Below, in pieces: positions 7,120-14,859 of a stretch of 29,514 nucleotides of DNA. The notes under the pieces were generated by a model, which searched no databases, was not told the origin of the DNA, and saw only the letters and a list, made by a program, of their open reading frames with translations. The number at the start of each line of letters is the position of its first letter. Within the stretch, counting starts at the first letter, position 1. Source of the DNA: CAYFVR01 sp046541515. Its GTDB lineage: Bacteria; Desulfobacterota; Desulfobacteria; Desulfobacterales; Desulfococcaceae. Both the position numbers and the translations under genes were made by a program. Location: the NCBI GenBank assembly GCA_046541515.1, contig JBKHDD010000042.1:1-29514 (forward strand), given 5' to 3'.

Positions 7120-7521
7120 TCACCCCGAGCGGTTGATGAGGTGAATTTGATCGTTCAGGGTCCAGTAATCGTAAATGTACCCGATGCCGAACAGACCGCC
7201 GGACACCAGATAAAGCAGACCGGTCGGCCATTTTCCCATGTACATCCGGTGAATCCCCAGCAACCCCAGAAAGGCGAGCAGCAGCCAGGCCAGATTGTAG
7301 TCCACCGGCCCTTCGCTGAAGCGGATGTCGGCCTCCCGATCCATTCCGGGGATCAGAAAAATGTCGATGATCCAGCCGATCAGCAACAACCCCAAGGTGA
7401 AAAAGTAGATGGTGCCGGAAATGGGACGGCCAAAATAAAACCGGTGGGCGCCGGTGAATCCGAAAATCCACAACAGGTAGCCCATCAATTTGCTGTGGGT
7501 GTTTCCCCGGGGCGCGTTCAT
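7120..7521 (-). CDS. Double TM2-domain membrane protein
   Basis: The product is 133 aa from the ATG at 7521, which has a GGAGG box nearby; an upstream in-frame extension has no such support. Two copies of the TM2 module are seen. Residues 13-58 contain GAHRFYFG followed by two hydrophobic helices ending GWIIDIFLIP. Residues 77-122 contain GIHRMYMG and end GIGYIYDYW. TM2 modules are two-helix membrane units with a conserved GxHRFY motif and no settled biochemical role. It lies 126 bases after tmcA and 32 bases before the regulator. Co-transcription with the tmc genes suggests a membrane partner or assembly role for the complex, which is only contextual inference. Confidence 0.9.
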   Translation of the reverse strand: MNAPRGNTHSKLMGYLLWIFGFTGAHRFYFGRPISGTIYFFTLGLLLIGWIIDIFLIPGMDREADIRFSEGPVDYNLAWLLLAFLGLLGIHRMYMGKWPTGLLYLVSGGLFGIGYIYDYWTLNDQIHLINRSG

Positions 7522-7647
7522 GGCTTCCTCCCTGGTTCGATCCGCGAGAACGGACGCGGGGGACGGCCGCCTCCCGCCTCCCATTCCTTTCCGGATATCG
7601 CGATCCGAATATCACGGATCGACGCCGGAGAAAACGTCCGAATCCGG

Positions 7648-8049
7648 TCAGGACGTCGGGCCGAAGCCGCCGGCGTGGCATTCGCCGCAAGTGACCGGGC
7701 CCGCTTTTTCCTCCTCGTGGCAGCCCTTGCAGTTCAGATGGTAGGCGTTCATCAGGTCCATGCGGTCCTTTCGGCCGGCCATGTGGCATTCGGAGCATTC
7801 CATGTTCTCGGAGGATTCAAACTCCGATTTCACGCCGTCGACGATGACGTGGTGGCAGAGGGTGCAGTCGTCCAGTTCGGCCTTGGCGTTGTGCTCGTCG
7901 TGGGCGAAGGGCACGGCCGGACGGGTTCGAACGCCGAAGGCGCTGTCCCGGACAAAATAGATGTCGCCCTGGCTGAAGCCGGCGATGGCGGTGAGCGCGA
8001 CCAGCGCCGCGAGGACGGCGCCCGCGGCCAGAAGGGGTCGGATCTTCAT
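7648..8049 (-). CDS. tmcA: TmcA, acidic (type II) tetraheme cytochrome c3
   Basis: The product is 133 aa. The ATG at 8049 is preferred because AAGGAGG lies nine bases upstream; a TTG two codons earlier is too close to that box. Residues 1-28 form a Sec signal peptide ending near AIAGFSQG. Four CxxCH motifs at C62, C85, C107 and C121 give a tetraheme protein, with further His residues (for example H50, H54, H67, H104) as distal ligand candidates. The size and spacing fit cytochrome c3. In sulfate reducers TmcA takes electrons from periplasmic hydrogenase/cytochrome c3 and passes them to TmcBCD. The gene follows tmcB with a GC-rich hairpin in the 61-base gap. Confidence 0.93.
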   Translation of the reverse strand: MKIRPLLAAGAVLAALVALTAIAGFSQGDIYFVRDSAFGVRTRPAVPFAHDEHNAKAELDDCTLCHHVIVDGVKSEFESSENMECSECHMAGRKDRMDLMNAYHLNCKGCHEEEKAGPVTCGECHAGGFGPTS

Positions 8050-8077
8050 GCGCAATATCCTCCTTGGCGAACCCCGC

Positions 8078-8094
8078 CCCGCCGGCGCGGCGGG
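8078..8094 (-). other. GC-rich hairpin between tmcB and tmcA
   Basis: Arms CCCGCCG and CGGCGGG surround a three-base loop in the 61-base tmcB-tmcA gap, with more G/C flanking. There is no T tract on the minus strand, so it is not a terminator. It could shield the 5' end of a processed tmcA message. That role is inference. Confidence 0.4.
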
Positions 8095-8110
8095 CGCGGG
8101 GGTCGAAGAT

Positions 8111-9454
8111 TTACTCCGGTTTCTCCATGGTCTCGTAGATGATGTCGCCCAGGAACTTGAGTTCCAGGTCCAGATGGTAGCCGTGGATGATGTCTTCCAG
8201 GCCGCCGTGGCAGTTGTGACAGGGGGCGACCACCACCTCCACGCCCTTTTCCTTGACCCGGCGGAGCTGGTCCGCCTTCACCCGGTTGCTCACCACCCGC
8301 TTGTCCCGATACGGGGGGCCGCAGTTGATCACGCCGCCGCCGGCGCAACAACAGTAGTTGTGCTCCCGGTTGGGGGTCATTTCGACGAGGGTTTCGCAGG
8401 TTTGGCCCACCACGTAGCGGGCCATGTCGTGCAGGCCCCGGCCGCGCACCACGTTGCAGGGATCGTGGAAGGTCACCGGCCGGTCCAGCTTTTTGGCGAT
8501 CTTGATCCGGCCTTGCTTGAACAGCTCGTAGTAAAATTCCAGGGCGTGGACGATGGGCAGGGGCGGCATCCGCCAGGCCAGGGCCCGGTTGCCCATGTCG
8601 TAGACCGACCGAAAGGCGTGGCCGCATTCGCCCATGACGATCCGCTTCACCTTGAGCCGTTCCGCGGCCTCGAAGTGCTCCTTTTTCAGCCGGGCCATCA
8701 GCTCGGTGTCGCCGGTGTACATGGCCATGTCGCTGTTGTCCCAGCCCGGGGTGGCCGGCATGGTCCAGTTGACCCCGGCGGCCTCCATGATGACGGCGGC
8801 CTGGTAGATGAGCTGGGCCCGGAACTTGGGCTCGGGGCCGATCACCGAGTACATCACGTCGGCGCCCTCTTTGTCCACGGGGATGCGGAGGGTTTCCACC
8901 TCGGCCTGGGCCTCCTCCTCCTGCCAGAACAGGGTGTCCACCCATTCGTCGTCCTTCACCCACATCTGGTTCATGGTGGCGGCGTGGCTGTGGGCGGTGT
9001 CCTGGATGTACTGGGGCGTGACGCCCAGCTTGTGGCAGATGCGCCGCATGGTCAGCATCATGTAGGCCACGTCGATGCCGAAGGGGCAGTACATGGCGCA
9101 ACGCCGACAGAGGTTGCATTCGGTGTAGGCCACCTCGGCCGCCTGCCGGATGAACTCCGGACTCACCCGGCCTTTTTTGTCCAGCAACTCCCAGATGGTC
9201 TGCTTGACCTTGCCGGCGGGGGAGTAAATGGGATTTTCGTCGTTGGAAATGTAGTAGTGGCAGGCTTCGGAGCACATGCCGCAGTGAACGCAGGTTTGCA
9301 CGTAGGCTTTGAGTTTGGCGCCGGTTTCCTTGTCCAGCACCTCGTTGACCACCTCGGCGATGCGGTCCGGCGTAAGCCGGGCGATGCCCTGGTCCAGACC
9401 GACGTCGTCGATTTTCTTTCGGCCTTCTTCAATTTTGGAGGCAGCTTCCGCCAT
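8111..9454 (-). CDS. tmcB: TmcB, HdrD-like iron-sulfur protein of the Tmc complex
   Basis: The product is 447 aa. Two 4Fe-4S ferredoxin motifs come first: C55-x2-C58-x2-C61-x3-C65 and C113-x2-C116-x2-C119-x3-C123-P. The C-terminal half has the cysteine-rich CCG signature of heterodisulfide reductase subunit D: HDPC (C333), CCCAGGG (C368-C370), C378, and PCHNC (C412, C415). A second, weaker CCG-like site is at C277. No signal peptide is seen, consistent with a cytoplasmic-face subunit that moves electrons between the membrane subunit and a cytoplasmic acceptor, perhaps a disulfide of the DsrC type. The start at 9454 follows GGGAG at suitable spacing. It lies 72 bases after tmcC. Confidence 0.95.
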   Translation of the reverse strand: MAEAASKIEEGRKKIDDVGLDQGIARLTPDRIAEVVNEVLDKETGAKLKAYVQTCVHCGMCSEACHYYISNDENPIYSPAGKVKQTIWELLDKKGRVSPEFIRQAAEVAYTECNLCRRCAMYCPFGIDVAYMMLTMRRICHKLGVTPQYIQDTAHSHAATMNQMWVKDDEWVDTLFWQEEEAQAEVETLRIPVDKEGADVMYSVIGPEPKFRAQLIYQAAVIMEAAGVNWTMPATPGWDNSDMAMYTGDTELMARLKKEHFEAAERLKVKRIVMGECGHAFRSVYDMGNRALAWRMPPLPIVHALEFYYELFKQGRIKIAKKLDRPVTFHDPCNVVRGRGLHDMARYVVGQTCETLVEMTPNREHNYCCCAGGGVINCGPPYRDKRVVSNRVKADQLRRVKEKGVEVVVAPCHNCHGGLEDIIHGYHLDLELKFLGDIIYETMEKPE

Positions 9455-9526
9455 GTTTGTCTCCCGTGATGAATGTCGCGGTCCAGACCCTTCCCCGGGG
9501 AAGCGGCGGCCGCAAAGTTGGATCGG

Positions 9527-10186
9527 TTACCAGTCCCGCGCGTGGCGCACGGCGCCGAACTCGGAGCCGATGTAGCCGCGGGTAAAGGGAAAGTAGAGCG
9601 CATGGGCCAGCCGGGTGAACGGAATGGCCGCCAGCATGATTTCGCCGGTCAGCATGTGCAGAATGTAGACCAGCTTGTAGGCGAACCAGCCCTGGGAGGC
9701 CCAGTAGCCGGTGAGGAACGGCAGCCCCACGATGGCCAGAATGACGAAGTCCGAGCGAGAGGTCAAATATTTGACGTCCGGCTTGGTGAGCCGGCGGATC
9801 AGGAAGTAGACGCAGCCGAAAATGACCACCATGGTCATGAGATCGGTCAGCCCCTCGGGCAGCGCCATCCAGGAGACGTCGAAGGCCTCCTTCCACAGCA
9901 CGATATGGGCGAAGGCGAAGATGGGGACCAGAATGAGGCAGACGTGAAACGCGAAGGTGACGATCGTCAACACCGGGTTGATGCGCCAGTTGCGGCTGCC
10001 GAAGGGGGTCAGCCAGTGAAGCATGGACTGCACGGCGTGGGTGGTGCTCCAGTATTCGTAGACCAAGGGGTCTTTTTGCTTGGCCTCCCGTGCCATGGTC
10101 GCCAGTTTGTAAATGCTGCCGCCGATGAAAACCAGGAACGCCAGCCAGGCCAGGGGACCGGCGACCAGATTGTGAAGAGTATGCAT
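9527..10186 (-). CDS. tmcC: TmcC, membrane cytochrome b subunit
   Basis: The product is 219 aa with about five hydrophobic helices (roughly residues 8-28, 72-98, 114-131, 146-165 and 173-200). Histidines within or beside helices (H81, H94, H177, H195) are candidate b-heme ligands, in the manner of the NarI/DsrM gamma-subunit family. In the Tmc complex this subunit carries electrons across the membrane between periplasmic TmcA and cytoplasmic TmcB. A GGGAGG box lies just upstream of the ATG. The gene starts 16 bases after tmcD, so the two are surely co-transcribed. Confidence 0.94.
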   Translation of the reverse strand: MHTLHNLVAGPLAWLAFLVFIGGSIYKLATMAREAKQKDPLVYEYWSTTHAVQSMLHWLTPFGSRNWRINPVLTIVTFAFHVCLILVPIFAFAHIVLWKEAFDVSWMALPEGLTDLMTMVVIFGCVYFLIRRLTKPDVKYLTSRSDFVILAIVGLPFLTGYWASQGWFAYKLVYILHMLTGEIMLAAIPFTRLAHALYFPFTRGYIGSEFGAVRHARDW

Positions 10187-10202
10187 TTCGCCTCCCGTGG
10201 GG

Positions 10203-11477
10203 TTACCCCAGAATATCGTTCAAGGAAATCACCTGTCGAACGAACTGGTTTTCGCCGGCCTCCATTCCGCGCACCATAATCTTCGCGCCGTCGGGGCTGA
10301 AGACCGGATCGAACAGTTCGGCATATTCGGTTTTCAGCGGTCGGCCGTCCACCACGATCCCGTACCGGCGGCCGGCGCGCTCCATCCGGGCCGCCACATG
10401 CCGGCCGTCGGCGCTGAAGACCGGCGGAAAGGCCATTGCGTAATCGCCTTCCCAGGCTTCGCCGTCCACGGCCACGGTCCATTTTTCCCGGTCCTTGGCC
10501 ACGCAGGCCGCCCGGCGTCCGTCGGGGCTCATCACCAAATCGGTCACCAGATCGGCGAAGGTGGTTTTCCAGGGCGCGCCGTCCACGGCCACGGTCCATC
10601 GACCAAATTTGGGGGCCACGATGGCGGCGATGCGGTCGCCGTCCGGGCTGTACCGATGATGCCAGAGCTGAACGAATTTGCCGTCCCAGAAAAGCCGTCC
10701 GTCCCGGGCCAGGGTCCAGCCGCCGGGGATTTTCACCGGCGCGGTCACCGACCCGTCCTTGGGAGAGAAGCGGGGCCGCCAGACCGACGGGAAAAGTTCC
10801 TTCCAGGGTTCGCCGTCCACCGCGATGGTGTAATCATACAAGGTGGTGCGGACCTGGGCGGCCACGTGGGCGCCGTCGGCGCTGAAAACCGGCTCCCAGA
10901 CGTTCACGAAATTCACGCCCCAGGCCTCGCCGTCCACCGCCACGCTGTAGCAGCCGTCCTGGAATTTGAAGATTTCGGCCTGGCCGAAGGGAACGGTCTG
11001 CACCACCCCGGCGGCCCGGTTGCCGGCGGGGGGCAGCGTCAGCCCCGTCATGTTGGCGAAGGCGTTTTCCCAGGGTTCGCCGTCCATTACCGCCTGATAT
11101 TCGCCGCCGCTTTGGGCCATTCCCACGATGTGGTCGCCGGCGGTCCCGAACCGGGTGTCCCAGAAAAAATCAAACCGATTTTCCCATGCCTCGCCGTCCA
11201 CCGCCAGGGTCCATTCGGCGGAATCGGCAACGATCCCGGTCAGTCGGCCGTCGGGGGCGTAGCGAAGATACCAGACCTTGTCGAAGGTTTCCTCCCACGC
11301 GGTACCGTTTTCGCACACGCTGAATTCCATCTCGCCGGTTTTCACGACGGCGGCCACCTTTTCGCCGTCGGGACTGGCCCGGAGTTCCTCGACCCAGTCG
11401 AATTCGTTCCGCCAGGCGGCGATGTCGCCGATCGCCTTCCGGCCTTCTTCCCAATCCCAGCTGCTTGGATCGACCAT
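10203..11477 (-). CDS. tmcD: TmcD, repeat-built (propeller-like) subunit of the Tmc complex
   Basis: The product is 424 aa with no signal peptide or membrane helix. The sequence is almost entirely about ten repeats of 38-48 residues with the pattern VDGExWxxxFxxxW followed by xxFSPDGxxVAA, seen for example near residues 22, 57, 92, 130 and 178 and onward to the C-terminus. Such SPDG-type repeats usually fold as beta-propeller blades. The position directly before tmcC identifies it as the TmcD subunit, whose function in the complex is not established. Here it is the first gene of the operon, preceded by AAGGA just upstream of the ATG. A scaffolding or partner-binding role on the cytoplasmic side is inference. 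Confidence 0.88.
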   Translation of the reverse strand: MVDPSSWDWEEGRKAIGDIAAWRNEFDWVEELRASPDGEKVAAVVKTGEMEFSVCENGTAWEETFDKVWYLRYAPDGRLTGIVADSAEWTLAVDGEAWENRFDFFWDTRFGTAGDHIVGMAQSGGEYQAVMDGEPWENAFANMTGLTLPPAGNRAAGVVQTVPFGQAEIFKFQDGCYSVAVDGEAWGVNFVNVWEPVFSADGAHVAAQVRTTLYDYTIAVDGEPWKELFPSVWRPRFSPKDGSVTAPVKIPGGWTLARDGRLFWDGKFVQLWHHRYSPDGDRIAAIVAPKFGRWTVAVDGAPWKTTFADLVTDLVMSPDGRRAACVAKDREKWTVAVDGEAWEGDYAMAFPPVFSADGRHVAARMERAGRRYGIVVDGRPLKTEYAELFDPVFSPDGAKIMVRGMEAGENQFVRQVISLNDILG

Positions 11478-11817
11478 ATTTCCTTTCTCCCTGTCCGTTC
11501 AGATTTTTTCCCGATGAACGTCAGCCGTTTCCATTATCAAGGGAGAGGATTTATCTTGTAATCGGTGACTTGTAAAGAGGAATTCCCGCCGATTCAGACC
11601 AATCTCTCAAAAATCAAAATGAATTCGCCTTTTTCTACAGCAAGTTATAATTTTTCCTTTGTGCCGCCGAAACTTTGTTTGGCAATCCGCATTTTTGGAG
11701 GCGCCCGGTTTTGAGACTGTCCGATGTTCTTCCTCTTCGGTCGGAATGGCGCAAGAGAACCGACCTCGTCTGGATCGAGCGCGCACGAAAGACGGCGTTC
11801 AAGGGGGGTGCTTGGAC
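11478..11817 (-). promoter_or_regulatory. Upstream region of the tmc operon with a direct heptamer repeat
   Basis: These 340 bases separate the hybrid kinase stop from the tmcD start and hold no convincing gene. The part from about 11510 to 11700 is AT-rich relative to its surroundings. CTTGTAA occurs at 11555-11561 and again at 11569-11575 on the plus strand, a 14-base period that could be a regulator site. A weak sigma-70-like pair (TTTACA, about 16 bases, ATAAAT on the minus strand) overlaps this repeat. No sigma-54 site or convincing terminator for the preceding kinase was found. Confidence 0.45.
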
Positions 11818-14800
11818 TCAACCGGTCCCGGCCTTTTCCGCCTCGTCCAGCGCCCGCCGCACCGCCCGCAAAAGGTCGGCGGGGGAAAAGGGTTTCTGGA
11901 TCAGGGTCAACCCGGCCTTCAGAATATAATTCGTGTGGACCGCGTTTTCGCTGTATCCGCTCGCGAACAGCGCCTTCAGCCCGGGCCGGATCGCCCGCAT
12001 TTGCTTCAGGGCCTCCCGGCCGCCCATTTGCGGCATCATCACGTCCAAAATCGCCAGGTCCACCGAATCCGGGGCGGCGCGGAACCGTTCCACCGCTTCC
12101 ACGCCGTTGCCCGCGTCCCATACCGTGTAGCCCCTCCGTTCCAGGATGCTCCGGGTCATCTTGCGAACGTCCGGATCGTCCTCGGCCAAAAGGATGGTTT
12201 CCGTGCCGCCGCCCGCCGGCCGAGTGCGCGGGGCCTCCGCCGATTCGCCGCCTTCGCTTATGGGCAGATAGACCTTGAAGCTGGCGCCCGACCCCGGTTC
12301 GCCGTAGGCGGAAACCATGCCGCCGTGCTGCTTGACGATGCCGTAAACCGTTGCCAGTCCCAGGCCGGTCCCCTTTCCCGCCCCCTTGGTGGTGAAAAAC
12401 GGCTCGAACACCCGGTCCAGGGTTTCCCGATCCATGCCGCAGCCGGTGTCGGTGACGACGAGCCGGACGTACCGGCCGGGCTTGGCCCAGATGTGGTGGG
12501 CGCAATACTCCTCGTCGATCTCCATGTCCCGCGTCTCGATGGTCAGCACGCCGCCCTCGGGCATGGCGTCCCGGGCGTTGACGCAAAGATTCATCAGCAG
12601 CTGTTCCATCATCCCCCGGTCGCCGAACACCCGGCCCGCCTCGGGTCCCGGCAGCCAGTGAATCCGGATGTGCTCGCCGATGACCCGCTTCAGCATTTTC
12701 AGCAGATCGTCCACCACCGTGTTCAACTCCAAGGGCTCCGGCCGCATCACCTGTCGCCGGCTGAAGAGCAGCAGTTGGGAGACCAGCCGGGCCGCCCGCT
12801 CCCCGGCCGCGATCACTTCCGCCAGCGATTCCCGGGCGGGATGGCCCGGGGAGATGTCCTCCATGGCCAGGTCGGCGCCGCCGTTGATGACTTGGAGCAG
12901 GTTGTTGAAATCGTGGGCCACGCCGCCGGTGAGCTGGCCGATGGCCTCCATTTTTTGGGCCTGGCGAAACTGCCGCTCCAGGCTGAGCCGATCCGTGATG
13001 TCCTCCACCATTTCGATGGCGGCGCTCACCTCCCCCGCTTCGTTCCGGATGGGGGAGGCCACCACCCGGAAGTGGCGGTCGCCGTTCTCCAAAGGCAGGG
13101 TCATCTCTTCCCGCTGGACCCGCTCATCGACCATGGCGCGACGCAATGGACAGGATTCGCAGGGCGCGTCGCCGGCCGTCCGCGGAAGGACGCGGAAACA
13201 GGTCGGATCGGTTTCCGCGGCGATATGGGGAAACCATTCCCGCATCCGCCGGTTGGCCTCCAGGATTCGGAAATCGGGGCTGATCAGCGCGATGCCGATG
13301 TCCACGTTGTCCAGAATGGCCCGGGACTTGGCCTCGCCGTCGCGCAGCTCCTTCAGCAGCCGGTCCCGCTCCGCCAACGTCCGCGCCAGCCGCGCGTTGC
13401 CGTGGCCCAGGGTGGAAATCATCCCGGCGAACCGGGCGTAAAAGGTCATGACCGCCTCCACCTTTTTTCGGGACCAGCGGGGGACGCGGGACAGGGCGTC
13501 CAGATACGCCGCCTCGTCGAAGCCGTATCGGCGAGCCTGCGCCCGGAACGCCCCGACGTCGGGCGTCTCGTCGTCGAAGAAAAACTGGCCGAGGAAGAGA
13601 TTGCCCAGCCGCCGGCCGCCCACGCGGATCGGCGTGGCCATGTCCCACATCTGATTTTTGCACCGGTACAGCTTGAAGGAATCGGGCTCGACGCCTTTGG
13701 AAAACGACAGATCGCTGTCCCGGCAGTTGGCGGCGGTTTCCGGATGAACCCGATGAAACTTCGTGCAGATCTCCTGCCAGCCGGTGGCCACCAGCACCGC
13801 GCCGGAAAGATCGAGAATGGCGACGCCGATACCGGTCAATCGGTAAAAGTCGTCCATGAGGGTCTGCACCGCCTCCACGTCCAGCACGTCGGCCAGCGAC
13901 AGGTCGCCCTCGGGGGACAAAATCGCGTCCAGCTTTTTCCGGACCCGCTTCTCGCTTTTTTTCAACGCCCGTTCGGCCCGCTTCAGCTCGGAAATGTCGG
14001 AGCAAAAGGCCATGAACCGGTCGGTCCCCAAGGGAACCGCCTCCAGGTGAACGTCCACGGGATCGCCGTTTTTTCGGCGAAAGCGCTTTTCGGCCCGCAG
14101 GAACCCGTCCCGCTTCAACCGGTCGAAATCGGTTCGTGGCGTCGCCCCCGGCTCCGCGTACAAGACCTGTTGAAGATGCATCCCCAGCAGCTCCTCCCGC
14201 GAATAGCCCAGCAGGTTCGTGGCGGCCGCGTTCACGTCCACGTAGCGACCGTCGGCGTCGGCGATGAGCAGGGCCATGGGCGAACGATCCACGTAGGCCC
14301 GATACCGATCCTCGCTCTCCCGCAACCGGGCCTCCGCGTTTTTTCGGGCGGTGACGTCCCGAAGGAAACTGATGAACTGCCCGCCTTCGACCCAGAAGGT
14401 GGTGCTCACCTCCACGTCGATGATCCGGCCGTCCCGGGTTCGATGCCGGGTTTCGAACTGGTCGGCCCCTTTGGAGATCACGATCCGGAGGTGTCGGGCG
14501 ACTTCTTCCTCGGATTCCGCCGCCTCCAGCTCCGTCAGCGTCATGGAAAGCAATTCGTCCGCCCGGTAGCCGCTCATGCGGCAATAGGCGTCGTTCACCT
14601 CCAGCAGCCGGCCATCCGAATTCAGCCGGAGAAAGCCGTCGGTGGTGGTGCGGACGACCACGGCGTATTGCTCCGCCAGTCGTCGGAACGCCTCGTCCCG
14701 CGGACGGCTTTCGACGCCGCCCGCTTCCGGAGATTTCCCGGATGTCTTCGCGCCGTCGCGCAAAACCCCGGCTTCGTCCTTTCCCCTTCGTTTTCTTCCT

Positions 14801-14835
14801 TTTTCCCGGACGGCTTCCACATTTTTCGTCGTCAT
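11818..14835 (-). CDS. Hybrid histidine kinase: PAS-PAS-PocR-PAS-kinase-receiver
   Basis: The product is 1005 aa. After a basic, charged N-terminus come PAS 1 (about 48-165), PAS 2 (175-290), and a PocR-type ligand-binding domain (about 313-480) with C357, C371 and C392 in the positions of its cysteines. PAS 3 (about 503-618) carries C546-x12-C559-x2-C562-P. The DHp box is GGVAHDFNNLL (His641), followed by an ATPase domain with NLCVNARDAM, DTGCGMD and GKGTGLGL. The C-terminal receiver has phosphoacceptor D931 in LDVMMPQMGG. No membrane segment is present, so it is cytoplasmic. PocR domains bind small organic ligands in characterised cases; the ligand here is unknown. It starts 24 bases after the periplasmic-sensor kinase, in one operon. 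Confidence 0.93.
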   Translation of the reverse strand: MTTKNVEAVREKGRKRRGKDEAGVLRDGAKTSGKSPEAGGVESRPRDEAFRRLAEQYAVVVRTTTDGFLRLNSDGRLLEVNDAYCRMSGYRADELLSMTLTELEAAESEEEVARHLRIVISKGADQFETRHRTRDGRIIDVEVSTTFWVEGGQFISFLRDVTARKNAEARLRESEDRYRAYVDRSPMALLIADADGRYVDVNAAATNLLGYSREELLGMHLQQVLYAEPGATPRTDFDRLKRDGFLRAEKRFRRKNGDPVDVHLEAVPLGTDRFMAFCSDISELKRAERALKKSEKRVRKKLDAILSPEGDLSLADVLDVEAVQTLMDDFYRLTGIGVAILDLSGAVLVATGWQEICTKFHRVHPETAANCRDSDLSFSKGVEPDSFKLYRCKNQMWDMATPIRVGGRRLGNLFLGQFFFDDETPDVGAFRAQARRYGFDEAAYLDALSRVPRWSRKKVEAVMTFYARFAGMISTLGHGNARLARTLAERDRLLKELRDGEAKSRAILDNVDIGIALISPDFRILEANRRMREWFPHIAAETDPTCFRVLPRTAGDAPCESCPLRRAMVDERVQREEMTLPLENGDRHFRVVASPIRNEAGEVSAAIEMVEDITDRLSLERQFRQAQKMEAIGQLTGGVAHDFNNLLQVINGGADLAMEDISPGHPARESLAEVIAAGERAARLVSQLLLFSRRQVMRPEPLELNTVVDDLLKMLKRVIGEHIRIHWLPGPEAGRVFGDRGMMEQLLMNLCVNARDAMPEGGVLTIETRDMEIDEEYCAHHIWAKPGRYVRLVVTDTGCGMDRETLDRVFEPFFTTKGAGKGTGLGLATVYGIVKQHGGMVSAYGEPGSGASFKVYLPISEGGESAEAPRTRPAGGGTETILLAEDDPDVRKMTRSILERRGYTVWDAGNGVEAVERFRAAPDSVDLAILDVMMPQMGGREALKQMRAIRPGLKALFASGYSENAVHTNYILKAGLTLIQKPFSPADLLRAVRRALDEAEKAGTG

Positions 14836-14859
14836 TCTCGCCCCTTTTTCCCGTTCCGA

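Noticed and set aside
8050..8055. TTG at 8055 as start of tmcA
   Set aside because: It lies only about three bases from the AAGGAGG box, whereas the ATG at 8049 has nine-base spacing.
10197..11561. Long plus-strand frame opposite tmcD with a repeated AVHRHGP-like pattern
   Set aside because: The apparent repeat is the antisense image of the VDGEAW repeats of TmcD.
11687..11705. TGGCAATCCGCATTTT as a sigma-54 promoter
   Set aside because: The GG and GC elements are too close together to match the -24/-12 spacing.
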